32,711 nt of DNA from an uncultured Collinsella sp. (GCA_902494535.1 CABUTO010000026.1:1-32711); one strand, 5' to 3'. Shown: positions 8,544-16,147, numbered from the stretch's first letter. Numbers and translations are program-made. The notes: generated by a model from the letters alone, not told the origin.

Positions 8544-9086
8544 TTACCAATCAAGGAGCGAAAACGCCCCGTCGCAATAGCCAAAATGAAGCACGGCTCC
8601 GTTGTCGGGTAGCTCTCCCCTGCCAGTCACATACTCAAGAAACTCCTGGCAGGCTGAGCCGTGGGAAACCGCCAGCACGCAGTCGTGCTGCGGCCTGGCC
8701 ATGATGCGCGACAGCACCGCGACCATACGCGACTGGAGCTGCACTTCAGACTCGCCACCAAAGGCCACCGGATAATCACCCCAGGGCTGCGGCGGCATAT
8801 CGCGATTTGATGTGCCCTCCAGCGAGCCCAAATGCCACTCGCGTAGGTCATCGACCAGCTCTATCGAGCAGCCCTCGCCAGCAATTAGCTCAGCCGTACG
8901 CCGCGCCCGGCCCAACGGGGAGGAATACACACGGTCAAAGGTCACGCCACGCGCCTCAAACGCCGCGCGCGTCGCCAGCGCCTGCTCGCGCCCGCGCGCC
9001 GTAAGCGGCGAATCGTGCCCACCCTGCAAAATGTTCTGCACGTTGAGCTCAGTCTGCCCATGCCGCACCAAATACAAATCTGCCAC
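8544..9086 (-). CDS. histidine phosphatase family protein, copy 2 (GTG start)
   Basis: A 180-residue branch-1 histidine phosphatase with LYLVRHGQTELN (catalytic H9), SSPLGRARRTAE, LREWHLGSLEG and VSHGSACQEF. Its motifs mirror the downstream copy, for example the shared pattern DSPLT followed by RE/CDQA, so the two genes are paralogues that have diverged. The start codon is GTG (9084-9086), fixed by a strong AGAGGAGG just upstream. It is the first gene of the pair. The substrate is unknown. Upstream, in the 82 bases before the nitroreductase stop, lies a small oriented palindrome (9102-9136). Confidence 0.82.
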   Translation of the reverse strand: MADLYLVRHGQTELNVQNILQGGHDSPLTARGREQALATRAAFEARGVTFDRVYSSPLGRARRTAELIAGEGCSIELVDDLREWHLGSLEGTSNRDMPPQPWGDYPVAFGGESEVQLQSRMVAVLSRIMARPQHDCVLAVSHGSACQEFLEYVTGRGELPDNGAVLHFGYCDGAFSLLDW

Positions 9087-9101
9087 ACGCCCTCCTCTCG
9101 C

Positions 9102-9136
9102 ACCACCGCAAAGGGGACAGGTACCTTTGTGGTGGT
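9102..9136. repeat. small palindromic repeat, copy A
   Basis: Arms ACCACCGCAAAGG (9102-9114) and CCTTTGTGGTGGT (9124-9136) pair at 12 of 13 positions around the asymmetric 9-base loop GGACAGGTA. The same arms and the reverse complement of this loop recur at 22139-22173 and, more loosely, at 32511-32540. This indicates a dispersed repeat family of REP-like type. Confidence 0.75.
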
Positions 9137-9168
9137 TTACCGCCGGATCACACCGCGGTGACGCTCAA

Positions 9169-9840
9169 CTACAGCAGTACGTCGGCGAGCGAACGCTTGG
9201 GTACGTGGTGCACCCGTGCCTCGTCGCGCCAATAATTGATGGAGCCATCGGGGTTGGAATCGATCGCATCGATCACCTGCGTCTCGGCCGGAACGCCAAA
9301 CGCCATGATCAGCTTGAGCTCATACTTGTCGCTATCGAGCCCCATGGCATCGATCGCGTGGGGCGTAAAGGCCTTGAACATGCAGGCAGCCACCTCGGGC
9401 GTGGCGCTGCGGGCGGCGAGCATCATCGTCTGCGCGGCAATGCCCGTGTCGACCTCAGTAATAGGAGCGGCGGGCTTACCCGGAACGGCGCGCTCGGCAA
9501 GAATCGCGATGTAGCCGGTCGGGCGCTCACCCTCGGCAGGACCCGGCCAGTCCTTAAGCGCGCCGGCCCATGCAAGCTCGTCAAACATGCGAGCGCAGTC
9601 CTCGGAACCGCTCACCACATGAAAACGAAGACGCTGAGCATTGGCACCACAGGGAGCCAGGTGAGCCAGCTCTGCCAGCTCGAGCAAAAACTCACGCGGC
9701 ACGCGCATGGACTCGTCAAAGCGACGGCACGTACGGGCGCGGCGGACCAGCGCGTCAAACGTGTCCAGGCCGAGCTTTTCGCAACCTTGCTTTGACATCG
9801 ACTCCGCGCTAGACGGCGCCGCGGGAACTGTTTCGTTCAT
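9169..9840 (-). CDS. nitroreductase family protein
   Basis: A 223-residue FMN-dependent nitroreductase-fold protein, normally a homodimer that reduces nitro compounds, quinones or related acceptors with NAD(P)H. The N-terminal FMN phosphate-binding pattern appears as RRARTCRRFDE, followed by LAHLAPCGANAQRLRFHVV, where many family members have a PSxxNxQPWxF-type segment. The middle EVDTGIAAQTMMLAA matches the conserved DxGiaaqnl segment. I choose the ATG at 9840, about five bases after a GGGGG stretch; an in-frame TTG at 9852 lacks an RBS. The physiological substrate is unknown. A 19-base DtxR/IdeR-like box at 9869-9887 suggests control by iron or manganese. Confidence 0.8.
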   Translation of the reverse strand: MNETVPAAPSSAESMSKQGCEKLGLDTFDALVRRARTCRRFDESMRVPREFLLELAELAHLAPCGANAQRLRFHVVSGSEDCARMFDELAWAGALKDWPGPAEGERPTGYIAILAERAVPGKPAAPITEVDTGIAAQTMMLAARSATPEVAACMFKAFTPHAIDAMGLDSDKYELKLIMAFGVPAETQVIDAIDSNPDGSINYWRDEARVHHVPKRSLADVLL

Positions 9841-9868
9841 AGGGACCCCCAATTTCGGGCAATTGTTC

Positions 9869-9887
9869 TTAGGAAAATCTAACCTAA
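9869..9887. promoter_or_regulatory. DtxR/IdeR-like operator candidate
   Basis: TTAGGAAAATCTAACCTAA matches the classical 19-base DtxR-family palindrome TTAGGTTAGCCTAACCTAA at 14 positions, including both outer half-sites. It lies 29 bases upstream of the nitroreductase ATG, where a repressor would block transcription. A DtxR-family regulator is encoded at 18841-19230. Confidence 0.5.
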
Positions 9888-10075
9888 AACGTAGGCAATA
9901 ACGAACAGGGCCGCAATGTTCTACACCTGTTGAATAGAAAATCGCGACGTGGGGAACAACGGAAACAATTCGGGGCCTTTGGGTTACGTTTCACCCTCCC
10001 CGACCCATACGCCAGCGCCTTTAGGCGATACTGGTCGTAACGATCAAGGCTTACGCCGCACGGAAAGGAGACATT

Positions 10076-10678
10076 ATGGGTATCTTTAAGAATGATGACC
10101 AAAAATCGAGCCAGTTTGGATTTGACGAGAAAAGCATGGCAGGCAAGGCCGTCAAGGCCGTGCGCTGGATTTACGCCATCACGGGCGTCTTGGCGCTCGT
10201 CGCCGGCATCGCACTGCTGTTTGCGCCCGCCAAGTCCCTCGTCTTCCTAACGACCGTCTTGGGCTTCTACTTTGTGATCACGGCCGCGATCAGGCTGTTT
10301 ACCGCTGTTTTCGAGCCACTGCTGCCCACCGGCTGGCGCGTGACGAGCATCATCTCCAACCTACTCATTATCTTGGGCGGCGTCATAATCCTGCGCAACC
10401 AGGCCTTCTCGACCGCAACGCTCACCACGATGGTGGTTATCGTGGCCGGCTTTGGCTGGATCGTCGAAGGTGTCATGTCCATTCTGGAGTCCGAGCTTTC
10501 GTCCAACCGTGCCCTCGCCATCCTGAGCGGCGCGCTCTCCATCATCGCCGGCATGTTCGTGTTTATCTATCCGCTGTGGTCGGCCAAGATGCTCGTCATC
10601 TTTAGCGGCGCCGCACTGCTGGTGTTTGGCGTAACGCTGATTGTCCGCGCCATTCAGTTTGGCAAACTGGTGCACTAG
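10076..10678 (+). CDS. DUF308 / HdeD-like six-helix membrane protein
   Basis: A 200-residue inner-membrane protein. A hydrophilic N-terminus (about 1-25) is followed by six hydrophobic segments in three hairpins, starting near AVRWIYAITGVLALVAGIAL, then FLTTVLGFYFVITAAI, a stretch ending LLIILGGVIIL, MVVIVAGFGWIVEG, LSGALSIIAGMFVF and LVIFSGAALLVFGVTL. The repeated pattern of a glycine-rich helix pair is the DUF308 hallmark. HdeD itself is linked to acid resistance in Escherichia coli, but the role here is unknown. The ATG follows AAAGGAG. The stop codon abuts the ATG of the next gene, so the two are translationally linked. Confidence 0.8.
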   Translation: MGIFKNDDQKSSQFGFDEKSMAGKAVKAVRWIYAITGVLALVAGIALLFAPAKSLVFLTTVLGFYFVITAAIRLFTAVFEPLLPTGWRVTSIISNLLIILGGVIILRNQAFSTATLTTMVVIVAGFGWIVEGVMSILESELSSNRALAILSGALSIIAGMFVFIYPLWSAKMLVIFSGAALLVFGVTLIVRAIQFGKLVH

Positions 10679-11161
10679 ATGCCAAGGACGCTCTTTATTG
10701 ATGCCGACGCCTGCCCGGTCACGCGCGAGTCGATTGACTGCGCGCGGCGGGCGGGCGTCGCCGTTGTTATCGCCGGCAACAGCACGCAAAACCTGGAACG
10801 GCACATTCGCCGCGACGACCCGCGCGATGCCGAGCACGCGCGACGCGGCTTTTGGGTCACGACGCTCGATGTGAGCGTGGGCGCCGACAGCGCCGACTTT
10901 GCCATTGTCGAACGCCTGCAGGCGGGCGACGTAGTCGTGACGCAGGACATTGGCTTGGCGAGCATGGCGCTCGGGCGCGATGCCGCCGCCATCGGCGTGC
11001 GCGGGCGCGTCTACGACAAAGCGACCATCGACATGCAGTTGTTTATTCGCCACGAGGAAAAGAAGGTACGCCGCGCCGGGGGACGCACTCGCGGACCGGC
11101 GGCATTTACCAGCGAAGACCGGGCCCGCTTTAAACGCAACCTCACCGAGCTGCTGCGCTAA
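10679..11161 (+). CDS. YaiI/YqxD family protein (DUF188)
   Basis: A 160-residue cytosolic protein. The opening FIDADACPV is the signature of this family, which has a PIN-like fold. GDVVVTQDIGLASMAL and GRVYDKATID are further conserved blocks. The acidic residues could bind metal, but no activity is established. The gene starts directly after the stop of the DUF308 gene with no gap, so translation is probably coupled, and it ends at the terminator at 11164. Length is as expected. Confidence 0.85.
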   Translation: MPRTLFIDADACPVTRESIDCARRAGVAVVIAGNSTQNLERHIRRDDPRDAEHARRGFWVTTLDVSVGADSADFAIVERLQAGDVVVTQDIGLASMALGRDAAAIGVRGRVYDKATIDMQLFIRHEEKKVRRAGGRTRGPAAFTSEDRARFKRNLTELLR

Positions 11162-11163
11162 CC

Positions 11164-11204
11164 AAGGTAGATTTTCGGGACATGCCCGGAAATCTACCTT
11201 TTTG
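11164..11204 (+). terminator. intrinsic terminator
   Basis: A 16-bp stem with one mismatch (11164-11179 with 11185-11200) and loop ACATG is followed by a T-rich tail. It begins two bases after the stop codon of the YaiI-like gene. Confidence 0.9.
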
Positions 11205-11242
11205 TTTTGAGCGGTGTGAGCGCTCGGAATCCATGGCTCAAC

Positions 11243-11319
11243 AAAAAAACGGGCTTCAAAATGCCATGCGTCGCCGCATTGCGCAGGCGCCGAGCATGGC
11301 TATTTGAAGACCATTTTTT
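11243..11319. terminator. large bidirectional hairpin terminator
   Basis: Arms 11254-11269 (CTTCAAAATGCCATGC) and 11294-11309 (GCATGGCTATTTGAAG) pair at 14 of 16 positions, with a further CGCC/GGCG pairing inside. An A-run (11243-11249) and a T-run (11314-11319) flank it. It should end the leftward permease transcript and back up the rightward one. Confidence 0.75.
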
Positions 11320-11327
11320 AGGCCTAC

Positions 11328-12428
11328 TTAGAGGCCGAAGGCGGATAGGATAAGGCCCCAGCCGGCGCCGATGACGTACATCATGACCAGGAACACGGCG
11401 TTTTCACGAGCGCTGCGGTTGGTGCGGAACAGGACAAGATAGCCCACGCCGGCGGAAATGAGCGTGCCGGCGAGCATCGGCGCCAGCTGTAGCGCGCCCT
11501 CCAGGTACAGCTGCGTAATGACCACGCTGGCCGAGCAGTTGGGGATCAGGCCGACGAGTGCCGAGCCCAAGACGGCGAGCGTCTCGTTGCCACGCAGGAA
11601 CTGCTCGATCGCGGACTCTCCGAAGGTCTCGAGCACGGCAACTAGAATCAGCGTCACCAGGAAAATAAAAACCGAAACCTGCACGGTGTGCGAGATCGCG
11701 CTGCGGATAATCGACAGGACGGGCGCACCTTCGTGGGAGTGACCGTGGTCGTGCCCATGGCCGTGGTGGTGCTCATGCTCGCCTGCGTGACCGTGGTCAT
11801 GGCTGTGTCCGTGGTCGCGCTCGTGTTCATCTTCATCATCATCGCAACCGCAATGGTCGCGCTCGCACAACTCGTGGATGTGGTCGGCGCTCACGCCCGC
11901 CTCGGCCACTTCATCAATGATGTCGCCCCCGGTATGGTCGTCGTGCGCGCAGTTCACATGAGCCGGATTGGCAGCGGTCCCCAGCACGGTACGGCGAATC
12001 GCCGCATGCGCGCGGGCATTACGACGAAGGCCGCGGATAGCCGCGTCCACGATAAAGCCCGTGACCAGCGCGATCAGTGCCTTCGAAGCCAAAAGCATCG
12101 CCATGGTCTGCACGGGCACCTGCTCGGCGAGCAACAGCGGCAGCATCTCATCGGAGGTCGAGAGGAACACGGCGACCAGCGTGCCCAGCGTCACGACACG
12201 GCCGGCGTACAGCGTTGCTGCCATGGCCGAAAATCCGCACTGCGGCACAATGCCCAGCAGCGAGCCAGCCACGGGACCCGCAGCGCCGGCGCGCTTGATA
12301 GCGCCGTTGACGCGGTCGCCCGCAACGTGCTCAAGTGTCTCGAGAGCAAGATACGTCACCAACAAAAACGGCGCCAGCGAGAGCGTGTCCTTGCCGGCGT
12401 CGAGCAGAATATCAATCAGCAAATCCAT
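11328..12428 (-). CDS. putative manganese/metal efflux permease with His-rich loop
   Basis: A 366-residue integral membrane protein with two related halves. The first has GIVPQCGFSAMAATLYAG (59-76) and the second GLIPNCSASVVITQLYL, so each half repeats a P-x-C-x-x-S helix motif. Between them lies a soluble loop of about 75 residues (160-235) packed with His, Asp, Glu and Cys, including HDHGHAGEHEHHHGHGHDHG. Proteins of this architecture are annotated as putative manganese transporters or metal efflux permeases. The His-rich loop suggests binding of a transition metal, but which metal is not shown. The ATG is preceded by AAAGG. A pair of 16-base direct repeats 30 bp apart lies just upstream (12461-12506) and is a candidate operator. 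Confidence 0.7.
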   Translation of the reverse strand: MDLLIDILLDAGKDTLSLAPFLLVTYLALETLEHVAGDRVNGAIKRAGAAGPVAGSLLGIVPQCGFSAMAATLYAGRVVTLGTLVAVFLSTSDEMLPLLLAEQVPVQTMAMLLASKALIALVTGFIVDAAIRGLRRNARAHAAIRRTVLGTAANPAHVNCAHDDHTGGDIIDEVAEAGVSADHIHELCERDHCGCDDDEDEHERDHGHSHDHGHAGEHEHHHGHGHDHGHSHEGAPVLSIIRSAISHTVQVSVFIFLVTLILVAVLETFGESAIEQFLRGNETLAVLGSALVGLIPNCSASVVITQLYLEGALQLAPMLAGTLISAGVGYLVLFRTNRSARENAVFLVMMYVIGAGWGLILSAFGL

Positions 12429-12460
12429 GACGGATGGAACCTTTCATGTCTTTCGGCAGC

Positions 12461-12506
12461 ATTGTAAAAGTCCTAGCGGTCAACTAGGGTATTGTAGTTG
12501 TCCTAG
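12461..12506. promoter_or_regulatory. direct-repeat operator candidate
   Basis: ATTGTAAAAGTCCTAG (12461-12476) and ATTGTAGTTGTCCTAG (12491-12506) agree at 13 of 16 positions and repeat with a period of exactly 30 bp, close to three helical turns. An inverted partial half-site (CAACTAGGG, 12481-12489) lies between them. The pair sits 33-78 bases upstream of the permease ATG and also upstream of the divergent exonuclease gene. Confidence 0.5.
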
Positions 12507-12600
12507 GCGCGATGCCAATAGTTGCCCATGGTAAACTATCATCTCGCCACATCTCAATGAACCCGAGCCGCGCGGTGCGGCCCGTCCAAGGAGCAGTTAT

Positions 12601-13569
12601 ATGAACGTTTCACAAGCACTCGAATACGAGCGCCAGCCGTTTATTCCCATGTTTATCTATGGCGATCACGGCGCCATGGAGTCCGAGCGCCAGAAGGGCG
12701 AAGAGGCCCTTAAGGTGCTCGAAACCGAGTACTTTACCGCCGAGGGCGACCCCAGCTTCGACTTTGCCACCGTGCGCGACCTGGCTGACCGCAACCGCGA
12801 CCTGTGCGACCAGATTGGCGAGGCACGCCTGCGCAACGTGACGCCCGCGACGCTTTCGCGCGGCCTGTCCGATGCCGACACCTGCGCCGCCATCGGCAAG
12901 ATGCAAAAGCGCACCGCCGCGTCCGTTATGCGCGAAATCCGCGGCGACCGCGACGCGCTCGGCGTGGCCTACGCCCGCAAGCCCATCCAGGGCACCGTGC
13001 TCGGTATCGACATCGAGACCACCGGCCGTGCACCCGAGCGCGGCTATATCATCAACGTGGGCTGGGAGATCATGGAGCTCACCAGCGACGCCGTCCCGCA
13101 TGACGCCGAGGCACACTACTGCGGCCTGCCCGACATCTACCGCGGCGAGGATGTGCCGCTATCGAACATCCATCACATTACCTGGGACGACATCGACGGC
13201 AAAAAACCATTCCGCGAGAACAAGGAACTGCAGAAGCAGCTGCTCAAACTTATGAAGAAGTACCCGTACATGGCGCATAACGCCGCGTTCGAAGACAGTT
13301 GGTTCAAGATCCACCTGGACGGTTACGCCGAGGCACGCCGCGCCGGCAAGATCATCGTCATCGACTCGCGCCAGATCTGCCGCAGCCTGGATGCCGACGT
13401 CCGCTCGCTCCCCCGCGAGTCCGCGCCCGCCGCGCTCGAGAACTGGGCGCGCCGCCGTGGCACCCTCGCCGCCGACGCCAACGAGCAGCACCTGGGCCTC
13501 GACGACACCGACCTCATGCTCCGCACGGTTCAGGCCGAGTTCAACCTCAAGAACCTATTCGCGAAATAA
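12601..13569 (+). CDS. DnaQ/DEDD-fold 3'-5' exonuclease domain protein
   Basis: A 322-residue protein. The first 130 residues are a largely helical region I do not recognise. The exonuclease domain starts at VLGIDIETTG with the metal-binding DxE pair D137/E139. It continues with HNAAFED (about 224-230) carrying the third acidic residue, and a late HLGLDDTDLM supplying the usual His/Asp motif III. Relatives include the DNA polymerase III epsilon subunit and RNase T. The fused N-terminus makes this neither a simple proofreading subunit nor oligoribonuclease, so the substrate (DNA or RNA) is open. The ATG follows AAGGAG. The gene ends 65 bases before a strong terminator. Confidence 0.75.
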   Translation: MNVSQALEYERQPFIPMFIYGDHGAMESERQKGEEALKVLETEYFTAEGDPSFDFATVRDLADRNRDLCDQIGEARLRNVTPATLSRGLSDADTCAAIGKMQKRTAASVMREIRGDRDALGVAYARKPIQGTVLGIDIETTGRAPERGYIINVGWEIMELTSDAVPHDAEAHYCGLPDIYRGEDVPLSNIHHITWDDIDGKKPFRENKELQKQLLKLMKKYPYMAHNAAFEDSWFKIHLDGYAEARRAGKIIVIDSRQICRSLDADVRSLPRESAPAALENWARRRGTLAADANEQHLGLDDTDLMLRTVQAEFNLKNLFAK

Positions 13570-13634
13570 CCGATCCATCTGCGGGAGCGCCTGCCAGGCA
13601 CAGCGCAATCCGTCTGGGCACACCGACACGCAGT

Positions 13635-13671
13635 AAACTAGGGCGCAGCCTTATGGCTGCACCCTAGTTTT
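13635..13671 (+). terminator. intrinsic terminator
   Basis: A 16-bp stem with one mismatch (13635-13650 with 13655-13670) and loop TTAT ends in TTTT. It closes the exonuclease gene. Confidence 0.9.
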
Positions 13672-14120
13672 CATCAAAACGAGCAAATACGCGTGCTTCA
13701 CATAGTCGGCAGGTTGGCCCACCTACATTTTTCGAGTTGTTCGGCCAGCTGAACCACTAGTCAAGGCCCCTTGAACCGCAATCGAAGCTAAAATCGCCTT
13801 AATTTCGCAACCAAGCCCCATTAATCTACCTGAATCAATTCGAATAGGACGTTGCGATTGCACCATTCGTATAGGATAAGGCCGAATAACTCAAAATATG
13901 TTGGTGAGGCGTCTTGGCGGTCGACAAAATCGCTTAGAAGCTACGAATTCGCAACTAGAATTCACCAAAAAGGGCGCAGCTGACAGAAACCTCCCCAGCC
14001 GAAGCTGCTCCCTCGATACGACGGCTCAAAAACCCACCGTTCGCAGAAGATAAGCCGCGCCCCAATACCGTTGCCCGAAGTTTCGGGCGCACGTGGCGTC
14101 CGCTATGCCATCATGCGCGT
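13672..14120. other. AT-richer gene-free region containing repeat unit 1
   Basis: There is no plausible gene here. The region holds the inverted repeats at 13719-13747 and 13880-13908, then a 7-bp hairpin (GCCCGAA, 14073-14079, with TTCGGGC, 14082-14088) about 30 bases before the nuclease start. Base composition is lower in GC than the neighbouring genes. Confidence 0.6.
13719..13908. mobile_element. MITE-like unit 1 (29-bp terminal inverted repeats)
   Basis: The left end (13719-13747) begins CCACCTACATTTTTCGAG. The right end (13880-13908) finishes AAATATGTTGGTGAG and is a diverged inverted copy; about 23 of 27 aligned bases agree when it is reversed. The interior of about 130 bp has no gene. 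The same two end sequences, in the same order, recur at 15349-15569 on the other side of the nuclease gene. No target-site duplication was evident, so mobility is inferred from the repeat structure alone. Confidence 0.5.
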
Positions 14121-15329
14121 ATGGGAATCGTTCTGTCACATACCACGGCACGCGCTGTATACCAAACAGCCAACTCGCTCGCAAGCTACGCGACCGATCC
14201 CATACCTATGGAAAAGATCAGGGTGTCTGCGCCGACCACGTCCGACATGGAAGCGGCACGAGCATGGCTCAACAGAAAGAATGTCGATTCTGAAAGCATC
14301 CATGTGCTGACATTTTCCAATAATGCCAAAAGGCACCGCAAAGGCTGCATCTGCCACTGCACGCGCTATACGTTTGATGCAGAAAGCTACTTAGAACTCG
14401 AGCCGAACGTCTACATCGTCGATATCAAGCTGTGCGCGTTAGAAGCAACAGCCGACCTCAACCTTTGGGAGCTCGTTGAGTATTACTTTGAAATCTGCGG
14501 CTCCTACGCGCTTGAAACGTCCGACGAAACTCAATATCGCAAGCGCCCAGCCCTAACCAGCGTTGAAGAGCTCAGAACCTTCTTTTCAAAGGCATCGGGG
14601 TATCGTGGATCCAATAAAGCCCTTAAGGCACTTTCTTATGTACGCGAGGGTTGTCGCTCCCCACTCGAAACGGCGTTTGTCATGATGCTGACAATGCCCA
14701 AGTCAATGGGTGGCTTAGCCATACGCGCTCTCAAAACGGATTATCCGATCCCAGTCCCCAAAAGATACACCGCCCTAACGCGACGGACGGTTTTCTACCT
14801 CGATGCGCTGCTCGAAAATTCGATGACTGATATCGAATACAACGGCTTTTACCACGACGAGCCCGAGCAGCAATCAATTGACGAGGAGCGCCGAAACACG
14901 CTGAGAAACATGGGATATGCCGTTATCACAGTTAGTCGTCATTCGTTTTTCAAGCAGTCCGCTTTTAGGCGGGTCATGGAAGCGATTCGCATTCGCGAGA
15001 AGATCTGGCCCGGTCGACTCCCGGATGACTTCGCCATCCTGCAAGAAAATCTTCGTCAATTTGTCTTGCGGCGCTACTTCGAATACGGTCGCCGCGTCCT
15101 GGAGGCACTCAAAGAAGAAGAGACCACCAAGCACGAAATTGCAAGCCAATATCCGCAAGCTGATGACCCGAGCATCAACGATGTGCCCGAACCCGATGAC
15201 ATGCAACACGTTGGGGCCCTTGCTGAAGAAATCAATGGGCCATGGGAATGCGACATGTCCGCAAAAATCGATGAAAACCGCACGGAAGACGAAGCAATTA
15301 TTGATCTAATTGAGAACTCGCTCTTCTAA
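14121..15329 (+). CDS. solitary DUF559-like PD-(D/E)XK nuclease domain protein
   Basis: A 402-residue protein with no membrane segment. It opens with VLSHTTARAVYQ, similar to the start of many actinobacterial AbiEi/DUF559-type proteins. The middle carries CRSPLETAF (E183), then YLDALL (D228), TDIEYNGFYH (E239, H245) and QQSIDEERR, ending in MGYAVITV. This order of E, D, E-x-Y-x-G and D-x-x-R is the Vsr/DUF559-like nuclease core, and all expected acidic residues are present. An unusual CICHC cluster (76-80) precedes it. The C-terminal 70 residues are acidic and low-complexity. The start has no clear Shine-Dalgarno and is chosen from family resemblance. GC content is visibly lower than in neighbours, and repeats bracket the gene, which suggests transfer. 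A defence or stress role is possible but unproven. Confidence 0.6.
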   Translation: MGIVLSHTTARAVYQTANSLASYATDPIPMEKIRVSAPTTSDMEAARAWLNRKNVDSESIHVLTFSNNAKRHRKGCICHCTRYTFDAESYLELEPNVYIVDIKLCALEATADLNLWELVEYYFEICGSYALETSDETQYRKRPALTSVEELRTFFSKASGYRGSNKALKALSYVREGCRSPLETAFVMMLTMPKSMGGLAIRALKTDYPIPVPKRYTALTRRTVFYLDALLENSMTDIEYNGFYHDEPEQQSIDEERRNTLRNMGYAVITVSRHSFFKQSAFRRVMEAIRIREKIWPGRLPDDFAILQENLRQFVLRRYFEYGRRVLEALKEEETTKHEIASQYPQADDPSINDVPEPDDMQHVGALAEEINGPWECDMSAKIDENRTEDEAIIDLIENSLF

Positions 15330-15644
15330 AGGCGGTCCCTGCGGATGTCCACCTACATTTTTCGACTTATTCGGCCACCGATGTACCTGATTGGCTACGG
15401 CAATGCTCAATATACCTTTAGATAAAACTGATTTTGCAGGAACTCCCGTAGAGAAAGAACTGATTCTCACGATATTTAACAAGATTAAGTACAAATATGA
15501 ACAGTTCTAATGCTTCTCGAGGCGGCTTTCTTAGCATGCTGGCCGAACATCTCGAAATATGTTGGCGAGCATTGCGTTGATGCATCCCAACCCACAGAAA
15601 ATCGCAGAGGCGGCAAGCAGTCATCGAAATTATCGCAAATTGTA
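15330..15644. other. AT-rich gene-free region containing repeat unit 2
   Basis: This stretch between the nuclease gene and the zinc-operon promoter holds the inverted repeats at 15349-15377 and 15541-15569. The interior is AT-rich and has no credible gene; short minus-strand frames lack start signals. Confidence 0.6.
15349..15569. mobile_element. MITE-like unit 2 (29-bp terminal inverted repeats)
   Basis: The left end (15349-15377) matches the left end of unit 1 at 27 of 29 bases. The right end (15541-15569) matches the right end of unit 1 at 25 of 29. The interiors of the two units do not resemble each other by eye. The two units are therefore related by their ends only, and together they bracket the nuclease gene. 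Confidence 0.5.
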
Positions 15645-15672
15645 TTGACATATGAACATGCGCTCATATAAT
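15645..15672 (+). promoter_or_regulatory. sigma-70 promoter of the zinc operon
   Basis: A consensus TTGACA (15645-15650) and TATAAT (15667-15672) are separated by 16 bases. Operator 1 fills the spacer and reaches into both hexamers, so bound repressor would exclude RNA polymerase. Confidence 0.85.
15650..15669. promoter_or_regulatory. ArsR/SmtB-type operator 1
   Basis: ATATGAACATGCGCTCATAT is an imperfect palindrome of the 12-2-12 type bound by SmtB/CzrA/CadC repressors. It lies between the -35 and -10 elements. Confidence 0.8.
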
Positions 15673-15684
15673 CGGAAGTAAGTT

Positions 15685-15704
15685 ATATGAGCGAATGTTC
15701 ATAT
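15685..15704. promoter_or_regulatory. ArsR/SmtB-type operator 2
   Basis: ATATGAGCGAATGTTCATAT is almost the inverse of operator 1. It lies between the -10 element and the Shine-Dalgarno of the repressor gene. Confidence 0.8.
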
Positions 15705-15718
15705 GAAAGGATGTTGCA

Positions 15719-16084
15719 ATGAGCGACCACGCTGCTGAAACAAAGACTGGCATCGAGGCCACCGAGCCGATCGTCCCCACCACCTGCTCACCCGAGGACC
15801 TTCCCGACGAGGAGCTGCTGTACGACCTTGCCGACCTGTTCAAGGTCTTCAGCGACACCACGCGCATCAAGATTCTCTATGCCCTCATGGGCCGCGAGCT
15901 CTGCGTGGCAGACATCGCCGAAGCGACCGAGACCTCGCAGTCCGCGGTGTCGCACCAGCTGCGCACGCTTAAGCAGTCGCACCTGGTCAAGTTCCGCCGC
16001 GACGGCCGCAACATCCTCTACTCGCTTGCCGACGATCACGTCTACACCATGCTCAACCAGGGCATGAGCCATATCTGCGAATAG
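15719..16084 (+). CDS. ArsR/SmtB-family zinc-sensing repressor (CzrA-like)
   Basis: A 121-residue winged-helix repressor. The HTH lies around CVADIAEATETSQSAVSHQLRTL, and the wing is FRRDGRNILYSL. The C-terminal helix carries the full alpha-5 metal site D105-x-H107-x10-H118-x2-E121, the zinc/cobalt sensor site of SmtB and CzrA. The alpha-3 Cys motif typical of cadmium/lead sensors is incomplete (ELCVADI has one Cys instead of ELCVCDL). By family knowledge, zinc binding releases the protein from DNA. It has two operators over its own promoter and a third before the ATPase gene, so it should regulate itself and the exporter. The ATG follows GAAAGGA. The call is confident; the exact metal is inferred from the ligand set. 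Confidence 0.9.
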   Translation: MSDHAAETKTGIEATEPIVPTTCSPEDLPDEELLYDLADLFKVFSDTTRIKILYALMGRELCVADIAEATETSQSAVSHQLRTLKQSHLVKFRRDGRNILYSLADDHVYTMLNQGMSHICE

Positions 16085-16147
16085 CAACCAACCACGGTAC
16101 CAGCGCGGCCTGCACCCAAGCCGCAAAAACAGGGAAAGGAACCCACC

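Noticed and set aside
13719..15569. CRISPR array interpretation of the four 29-nt repeats
   Set aside because: The copies are in two orientations with irregular spacing of 130-1,600 bases, and there are no cas genes.
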